Shown in pieces: positions 1 to 4,859 of a DNA stretch of 6,713 bases. The translations under genes were made by a program, and so were the position numbers. Each line of letters starts with the position of its first letter. Positions within the stretch are counted from its first letter, which is position 1. The notes beneath the pieces were generated by a model. That model saw only the letters and a list, made by a program, of their open reading frames with translations, ran no database searches and was not told the origin of the DNA. The stretch spans positions 1-6,713 of the forward strand of contig JAFZNF010000082.1 of the NCBI GenBank assembly GCA_017553025.1, read 5' to 3'. This DNA comes from Clostridia bacterium. GTDB lineage: Bacteria > Bacillota_A > Clostridia > UBA1381.

Positions 1-250
1 CATCAACATTTTCGCCCATAATGTATTCTCTTGCAAGAGTTTCCTCCATGGTATATGAAGTCAGCGAATAAAGCCCAGGAAGGTCAACAAGGTTAAAGGT
101 ATGACCGTGATAATTCATTTTTCCTTCAATTTTTTCAACCGTTACACCAGGCCAGTTTGCAACCTTTAAGTTTGCGCCCGTATATGCGTTAAAAAGTGTG
201 GTTTTTCCGCAATTCGGATTTCCTATAAATGCAATATTCAGCTCCGCCAT
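1..250 (-). CDS. feoB: Ferrous iron transport protein B, N-terminal part (cut by window edge)
   Basis: FeoB is the inner-membrane Fe(II) permease, with an N-terminal G-protein-like GTPase domain. Only the first 83 codons are present, and the gene runs off the left edge. They contain the start of the GTPase domain: the P-loop (G1) GNPNCGKTT at residues 10-18, switch I with NWPGVTVEK at residues 32-40 (G2 threonine T37), and the G3 motif DLPG at residues 56-59 followed by LYSLTSY. These match FeoB almost position for position. The usual P-loop serine is replaced by cysteine (C14), a variant I associate with anaerobic Firmicutes. The ATG (248-250) lies one base past the feoA stop codon, so the two are a translationally close pair. 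The membrane domains lie outside the window, so intactness cannot be judged. Confidence 0.95.
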   Translation of the reverse strand, partial: MAELNIAFIGNPNCGKTTLFNAYTGANLKVANWPGVTVEKIEGKMNYHGHTFNLVDLPGLYSLTSYTMEETLAREYIMGENVD

Positions 251-251
251 T

Positions 252-470
252 TTAATCCTCCAAAAAAATTCCGTCACAAAATCTCTTGCCGACAGCAAAA
301 CGCGTTCCGCGTACCTTTATAATCATAGGTCCCGACGGCTTTTTATTTAAAACGGCTATCTTTGTGCCGTGTGTCATACCGAGCATCTGCAACCGCCTTT
401 TCACCTTGAGGTCAAGTTCGATTTTTTCGACTGTATGAAAAGAGTTCTTTTTTGCCTCCGATAATTTCAA
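252..470 (-). CDS. feoA: Ferrous iron transport protein A (FeoA, SH3-like)
   Basis: FeoA is a small cytoplasmic SH3-like beta-barrel protein that supports Fe(II) uptake by FeoB. This protein has 72 residues, normal for the family (about 75). It carries the family core: RRLQMLGMTHG at residues 25-35, then PSGPMIIKVRGT at 45-56 and a hydrophobic C-terminal strand (GIFLED). The start is TTG at 468-470. No usable ATG exists nearby: the first internal Met (M29) lies inside the conserved core. AAGGGG (480-485, minus strand) sits 9 nt upstream of the TTG and fixes the start. The stop codon is one base before the feoB ATG, so the two genes form an operon. The gene may be iron-controlled, as in other feo operons (family knowledge), but I saw no convincing Fur box. 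Confidence 0.93.
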   Translation of the reverse strand: MKLSEAKKNSFHTVEKIELDLKVKRRLQMLGMTHGTKIAVLNKKPSGPMIIKVRGTRFAVGKRFCDGIFLED

Positions 471-479
471 AATAATCTT

Positions 480-485
480 CCCCTT
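480..485 (-). promoter_or_regulatory. Shine-Dalgarno site of feoA, supports TTG start
   Basis: On the minus strand the sequence reads AAAAGGGGAAG, with the AAGGGG core 9 nt before the TTG codon. This purine block at a normal distance is the main reason for accepting the non-ATG start of feoA. Confidence 0.7.
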
Positions 486-513
486 TTGATAAAATTATGC
501 ATTAACAGGATAT

Positions 514-542
514 ACTTTAGCATTTTTTACTTATTTTGTCAA
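514..542 (-). promoter_or_regulatory. Predicted sigma-A-type promoter for feoAB
   Basis: On the minus strand a perfect -35 box TTGACA (537-542) is followed, after exactly 17 nt, by TAAAGT (514-519), which matches 4 of 6 positions of the -10 consensus. Transcription would start near 507 and give a leader of about 37 nt before feoA. A second partial -35-like TTGACC lies just upstream (547-552). The prediction rests on sequence alone. Confidence 0.6.
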
Positions 543-596
543 TTACGGTCAAGATTATTTTATGCAAAATGTGTAATCATAAGTATTGGGATTTAA

Positions 597-625
597 TTGA
601 CAAAAAGGTAAAAATATTGTATTAT
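597..625 (+). promoter_or_regulatory. Predicted sigma-A-type promoter for the glgA-glgP-GH13 operon
   Basis: A perfect -35 box TTGACA (597-602) is followed by an optimal 17-nt spacer and a near-consensus -10 box TATTAT (620-625, 5 of 6). Transcription would begin around 632, so the leader to the glgA ATG is only about 15 nt, just enough for the ribosome binding site. That leaves no room for a riboswitch or attenuator. Any control should act on the promoter itself. No catabolite-response (cre-like) element was seen in this stretch. Confidence 0.75.
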
Positions 626-635
626 ATAGTACTGT

Positions 636-642
636 GAGGTGA
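636..642 (+). promoter_or_regulatory. Shine-Dalgarno site of glgA
   Basis: GAGGTGA is an extended match to the 3' end of 16S rRNA. It lies 4 nt before the ATG at 647 and only a few nucleotides downstream of the predicted transcription start. Confidence 0.75.
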
Positions 643-646
643 TTGT

Positions 647-2374
647 ATGAAGATTTTGTATGTTGCTTCTGAGGCAGCGCCTTTCGTAAAGACGGGAGGA
701 CTTGGTGATGTTGCAGGTTCACTTCCTGTAACATTAAAGCAAAAAGGCGAAGATGTAAGAGTGATGCTGCCGCTTTATCGCTGTATTGACTCAAAATACA
801 GGCAGAATATGAACTATATAACAAATATTTACGTGGATATTGGCTGGAGAAAGCAGTATTGCGGCGTATTCTCAATGGAATATAAAGGAACTACTTACTA
901 TTTTGTTGATAACGAATACTATTTCGGCGGTGATAAGCCGTATGATTTTATACACCTTGACTGTGAGAAATTCATTTTTTTCTCAAAGGCGGTTCTATCG
1001 CTTCTGCCGACGCTTGATTTCAGACCCGATGTCATAAACTGCAACGACTGGCAGACTGCACCTATTCCCGTTTTTTTGGACACGTTCTATGATAACCCGT
1101 TTTATAGGGGAATAAAGACGGTTATGACAATCCACAATCTGAAATTTCAGGGACGCTGGGATTTGGAGAAAATCAAGGACGCTATGGCGGTCGGCGATTA
1201 CTACTTCACAAGCGATAAGCTTGAGTACTATAAGGACGCGAATTTGTTAAAAGGCGGGCTTGTTTACGCAAATAAGATTACTACAGTTTCCGAAACCTAT
1301 GCAAAGGAGATAATGTCGCCCGAATACGGCGAAGGACTTGACGGACTTCTGCGTGCAAGAGAGGGAGATACTGTCGGCATAGTAAACGGAATATCAGATG
1401 ACTGGAATCCCGAAACCGATGATTTGATTTTTAAAAAGTATTCTAAGGGTACGGCAGGGGATAAAAAAGCCAATAAAACAGCACTTCAAAAGGAACTGAA
1501 TTTGGAGATAAATCCCGATAAATTTATGGTGGGAATGGTGTCAAGACTTACAGACCAAAAGGGATTTGACCTTATTTCCTGCGTTATGGAACGCCTCTTA
1601 GACGGCGGTTATCAGATTGTAGTGCTTGGTACAGGCGATGAAAACTATGAAAATATGTTCCGATATTTTGCGGGTAAATATCCTGACAGAATGTCGGCAA
1701 ATATATATTTTTCAAATGAGCTTTCACATAAAATTTACGCGTCCTGCGATGCGTTTTTGATGCCGTCAAGGTTTGAACCCTGCGGACTTTCGCAGATTAT
1801 TGCTATGCGGTACGGAACACTTCCTATTGTCCGCGAAACGGGCGGATTAAAGGACACGGTAAAGGCTTATAACGAGTTTACTGGAGAGGGAACAGGCTTT
1901 TCTTTCAGCAATTATAACGCTGAAGATATGTACCACGTGATAAATTACGCTATGCGTACCTTTTACGATAGCCCCGAAGCGTGGGGAAAGCTCATAGATA
2001 ATGCTATGAAACAGGATTTTTCCTGGTCGGTTTCGGCAGAAAAATACCTTGACCTATATAGAAGTATAACGGGTATAAAAAAGGAGCCTGAAAAGGTGGT
2101 AAAACCCAAAAAGGCACCGAAAAAAGCACCAAAAAAGAGAACTTCAACCTTTGAAAAGACGATAGAGGCGGACAAGGAAAAATCAGAGACCGTATGGGTA
2201 AAAGAAACATCTTCAAAAGATGAAAAAACTATAAAAAATCTTACCGAAAAAGAGAAAGAGGAGCGGCTTTTAGAGCTGAAAAAGGATATTGAAAAGACTG
2301 CCCCTAAAGCTCCGCAAGGCAAGAAGAAAACTAATAAGTCAGGAAAGGAACAGCGAAGTAATGGAAAAAAGTAG
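647..2374 (+). CDS. glgA: Glycogen synthase (ADP-glucose type, GT5) with lysine-rich C-terminal tail
   Basis: GlgA transfers glucose from ADP-glucose to the non-reducing ends of alpha-1,4-glucan in the cytoplasm. The 575-residue protein begins with the classic MKILYVASEAAPFVKTGGLGD. K15 of KTGGL corresponds to the E. coli nucleotide-sugar lysine. Other landmarks are NCNDWQT, TIHNLKFQG with H163, SRLTDQKG with R300 and K305, and SRFEPCGLSQ with E377 and C379, followed by YGTLPIVRETGGLKDTV. R300, K305, E377 and C379 fall at the same numbers as in the E. coli enzyme, so the catalytic core (about 1-476) looks complete and active. Residues 477-575 are extra compared with the usual length of about 477. 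They are highly charged, with 30 Lys in 99 residues, a KPKKAPKKAPKK block at 486-497 and a likely helix at 532-552. The start is supported by a strong Shine-Dalgarno site and family alignment. It is the first gene of its operon, and its last 14 nt overlap glgP. Confidence 0.96.
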   Translation: MKILYVASEAAPFVKTGGLGDVAGSLPVTLKQKGEDVRVMLPLYRCIDSKYRQNMNYITNIYVDIGWRKQYCGVFSMEYKGTTYYFVDNEYYFGGDKPYDFIHLDCEKFIFFSKAVLSLLPTLDFRPDVINCNDWQTAPIPVFLDTFYDNPFYRGIKTVMTIHNLKFQGRWDLEKIKDAMAVGDYYFTSDKLEYYKDANLLKGGLVYANKITTVSETYAKEIMSPEYGEGLDGLLRAREGDTVGIVNGISDDWNPETDDLIFKKYSKGTAGDKKANKTALQKELNLEINPDKFMVGMVSRLTDQKGFDLISCVMERLLDGGYQIVVLGTGDENYENMFRYFAGKYPDRMSANIYFSNELSHKIYASCDAFLMPSRFEPCGLSQIIAMRYGTLPIVRETGGLKDTVKAYNEFTGEGTGFSFSNYNAEDMYHVINYAMRTFYDSPEAWGKLIDNAMKQDFSWSVSAEKYLDLYRSITGIKKEPEKVVKPKKAPKKAPKKRTSTFEKTIEADKEKSETVWVKETSSKDEKTIKNLTEKEKEERLLELKKDIEKTAPKAPQGKKKTNKSGKEQRSNGKK

Positions 2375-4817
2375 GTTAACATCGAGGGAAGCAACGCTCA
2401 AAAAGGAAATTGAAGGAAAGATTGAACGTCATTTCGGAAAGACTATTGAAGATGCGACCCCAAAGATGATTTATACAGCGTGCGCTCTGACGGCAAGAGA
2501 TGAGATAATGGCGCGGTGGGCGGTTTCTCATAAGGAGGTAAAAAAGGAAGGCTCAAAGAAACTCTATTATTTGTCATTTGAATTTTTGATGGGACGGCTT
2601 TTTGCAAGCAATGTATTAAATCTTTTAGAGACTAAGGAATATAAAAACGCGGTAGCAGCGCTTGGATATGATATATCGGAAATTGCAGAGCTTGAGAACG
2701 ACGCAGGACTCGGAAACGGCGGACTCGGAAGACTTGCCGCCTGCTTTATGGACTCTTTGACTACAATGGATTTGCCTGCATATGGGTGCACGATAAGATA
2801 TGAATACGGACTTTTCAGGCAGAGGATAGTGGACGGATTTCAGACAGAGCTTCCAGATACCTGGCTTGAGAACGGTAATGCCTGGGAAATTGCAAGACCT
2901 GAAGAATCTGTATCTGTTAAATTCGGCGGCAAAGTTCATACCGACTGGAATGAAGGACATTTTTCCTTCCGATATGAGAATGCACATACCATAACGGCTG
3001 TTCCTTATGATGTTCCGCTTGTGGGATACGATTCAAAAATTGTCAATAAACTCCGTCTTTGGTCGGCAAAGGCACCCGACGTTATGGATATGCAGGCGTT
3101 TAACAGCGGTGATTATATACGCTCGACAGAAGAACGTCAGCTTGCGGAGCTTATTTCAAAGGTTCTGTATCCTGAGGATAATCATACCGAGGGTAAAGAA
3201 CTGCGGTTAAAACAGCAGTATTTCCTGGTTTCCGCAACGCTTCAGTGGATACTCCGCGAATATGAGGACAGATACGGCTATGACTGGAAAAATCTGCCCG
3301 ATAAGGCGGTAATTCATATTAACGATACCCACCCGACTCTCGCAATACCTGAGCTTATGCGTCTTTTGGTTGACGAAAAGGGACTCGGCTGGGACGAGGC
3401 GTGGGACATAACAAGGCGTACATTTGCGTATACGAACCATACGGTAATGAGCGAGGCGTTGGAAAAATGGCCTCTTGATATGTTTGAGCGCATTTTACCG
3501 AGAATATCTATGATTGTGCAGGAAATTAACAGACGCCTGATGGAAAATCTACAGATGGTTTACCCTGATGACTGGGGAAAACAGAAGTGGATGGCAATTA
3601 TTTCCGATAATCAGGTATTTATGGCAAATCTTTGCCTTGCGACCTGCTTTGCGGTAAACGGCGTTTCGACGCTGCATACGAAAATACTTACAAGTGATAT
3701 TTTTGCGGACTACTACAGGCTCGACACCAAGAGATTTCACGCAATCACAAACGGAATTACTTTCAGACGCTGGATTGCAAACTGCAACCCTGAGCTTACT
3801 GCACTTATTTCGTCTAAAATAGGCAACAGCTGGATTAAGGATTATACAAAACTTGAGGGAATTAAAAAATATGCAGATGACGCACAGTTCCAGAAAGAAT
3901 TTGCTGAGATTAAGCACAACAACAAGGTGCGTCTTGCAAAATACATTAAAGAACATAACGGAATTGACGTAAATCCCGATTCAATTTTTGATGTACAGGC
4001 AAAGCGTCTGCACGAATATAAGCGCCAGCTTATGAATGTTCTGCATATTCTTGCGCAGTACAATATGTTGCTTGAAAGTCCCGATAAGCCATTTACACCG
4101 AAGACGTATATTTTCGGCGCAAAGGCGGCGCCTGGATATAAGCGGGCGAAACTTATCATAAAACTTATTAACTCTGTTGCGGATATGATAAATAATGATG
4201 CAAGAATTGGCGGAAAAATTAAGGTCGTATTTATCGAGAATTACGGAGTTTCAATAGCAGAAATGCTTGTAACGGCGGCAGATGTTTCCGAACAGATTTC
4301 AACGGCAGGAAAGGAAGCGTCAGGCACGGGAAATATGAAGTTTATGCTAAACGGAGCGGTAACCTGCGGAACTTTAGACGGTGCAAATGTTGAAATGCTT
4401 GAGCAGGTCGGAGAGGATAATATATATATCTTCGGTCTTAAAGCAGACGAGGTTGCAGCACGTTTAAAATTCAACAATTCTGATGAGGTTAAGACTATTT
4501 ATTCCACCAATCAGGTGCTTAGAAAGGCGCTTGAGCAGCTTATTTCCGGCGAAATCGAGCCTGAAAACACACAAATTTTCCGTGACCTTTACCAAACTCT
4601 TTTGTTCGGCGATTACGGGTATCCCGACACGTATATGGTTCTTCGGGATTTTGAGGCATATTGCAATATTCAGGATAAAATTTCGGAGGATTACAATAAT
4701 AAGTCCAAGTGGTGGCATATGGCGATAATGAATACTGCTTCAAGCGGATATTTCTCATCTGACAGAACTATTGCAGAATATAATGATAAAATCTGGAAGT
4801 TAAAACCGATTAAATAA
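2361..4817 (+). CDS. glgP: Glycogen/maltodextrin phosphorylase (GT35, PLP-dependent)
   Basis: This enzyme phosphorolyses alpha-1,4-glucan ends to glucose-1-phosphate in the cytoplasm, using pyridoxal phosphate. The protein has 818 residues, the normal bacterial length. Conserved blocks in order are LSFEFLMGR, GNGGLGRLAACFMDSL (from residue 118), IRYEYGLF, NDTHPTLAIPE (321-331), YTNHTVMSEALEKWP, VQAKRLHEYKRQ (545-556, with the phosphate-site K554/R555), and EASGTGNMKFMLNG (652-665), where K660 should carry the PLP. The C-terminus SGYFSSDRTIAEY is typical. The ATG at 2361 was chosen over an in-frame TTG at 2289: it has AGGAAAGGA 11 nt upstream and gives a family-like N-terminus, while the longer form adds 24 basic residues read out of phase through the glgA tail. 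The 14-nt overlap with glgA suggests translational coupling. One small difference is TNGITFRRW, where many relatives have Pro in place of Phe. The AMP or phosphorylation control of animal enzymes cannot be inferred. Glycogen versus maltodextrin preference cannot be told from sequence. Confidence 0.96.
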   Translation: MEKSRLTSREATLKKEIEGKIERHFGKTIEDATPKMIYTACALTARDEIMARWAVSHKEVKKEGSKKLYYLSFEFLMGRLFASNVLNLLETKEYKNAVAALGYDISEIAELENDAGLGNGGLGRLAACFMDSLTTMDLPAYGCTIRYEYGLFRQRIVDGFQTELPDTWLENGNAWEIARPEESVSVKFGGKVHTDWNEGHFSFRYENAHTITAVPYDVPLVGYDSKIVNKLRLWSAKAPDVMDMQAFNSGDYIRSTEERQLAELISKVLYPEDNHTEGKELRLKQQYFLVSATLQWILREYEDRYGYDWKNLPDKAVIHINDTHPTLAIPELMRLLVDEKGLGWDEAWDITRRTFAYTNHTVMSEALEKWPLDMFERILPRISMIVQEINRRLMENLQMVYPDDWGKQKWMAIISDNQVFMANLCLATCFAVNGVSTLHTKILTSDIFADYYRLDTKRFHAITNGITFRRWIANCNPELTALISSKIGNSWIKDYTKLEGIKKYADDAQFQKEFAEIKHNNKVRLAKYIKEHNGIDVNPDSIFDVQAKRLHEYKRQLMNVLHILAQYNMLLESPDKPFTPKTYIFGAKAAPGYKRAKLIIKLINSVADMINNDARIGGKIKVVFIENYGVSIAEMLVTAADVSEQISTAGKEASGTGNMKFMLNGAVTCGTLDGANVEMLEQVGEDNIYIFGLKADEVAARLKFNNSDEVKTIYSTNQVLRKALEQLISGEIEPENTQIFRDLYQTLLFGDYGYPDTYMVLRDFEAYCNIQDKISEDYNNKSKWWHMAIMNTASSGYFSSDRTIAEYNDKIWKLKPIK

Positions 4818-4837
4818 GGACGCATTTTTGCGTCCTT
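4816..4837 (+). terminator. Intercistronic hairpin at the end of glgP (weak terminator or processing stem)
   Basis: AAGGACGCA (4816-4824) pairs perfectly with TGCGTCCTT (4829-4837) around a TTTT loop, giving a 9-bp stem. The stem begins inside the glgP stop codon. The downstream tract CATTTTGG is only a weak T-run. It is therefore more likely a partial terminator or a stem that sets mRNA stability between glgP and the GH13 gene than a full stop signal. The GH13 gene follows after a 42-nt gap with its own strong Shine-Dalgarno site. Confidence 0.5.
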
Positions 4838-4847
4838 CATTTTGGTT

Positions 4848-4854
4848 AAAGGAG
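4848..4854 (+). promoter_or_regulatory. Shine-Dalgarno site of the GH13 gene
   Basis: AAAGGAG lies 5 nt before the ATG at 4860. It fixes the start of the GH13 reading frame, which begins just after the hairpin at the glgP stop. Confidence 0.8.
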
Positions 4855-4859
4855 AGAAT

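Noticed and set aside
471..646. Possible small RNA, riboswitch or Fur box in the feoA-glgA intergenic region
   Set aside because: The region is occupied by two promoters and leaders too short for a riboswitch. No sequence close to the Fur 7-1-7 consensus and no stable stem-loop was seen.
555..875. 106-codon minus-strand open frame over the glgA start
   Set aside because: It overlaps the well-supported glgA promoter and N-terminus and resembles no known protein, so it is a chance frame.
2289..2360. Longer glgP start at an in-frame TTG, adding 24 residues
   Set aside because: The purine block AAAGGA is only 2 nt from the TTG, too close to work. The added residues are basic and arise from reading the glgA tail out of frame. 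The ATG at 2361 has a better-spaced site.
2365..2371. A second in-phase A AAA AAG heptamer directly before the glgA stop codon (GGA AAA AAG TAG)
   Set aside because: A -1 shift there adds only Val-Gly before TAA at 2377-2379 and does not enter the glgP frame, which is +1 relative to glgA. The A-rich start of glgP (ATG GAA AAA) explains it better.
1963..2394. 143-codon open frame on the minus strand, rich in Phe and Ser
   Set aside because: It is the antisense shadow of the Lys/Glu-rich glgA tail (TTT/TTC opposite AAA/GAA). It has no family resemblance and no promoter evidence.
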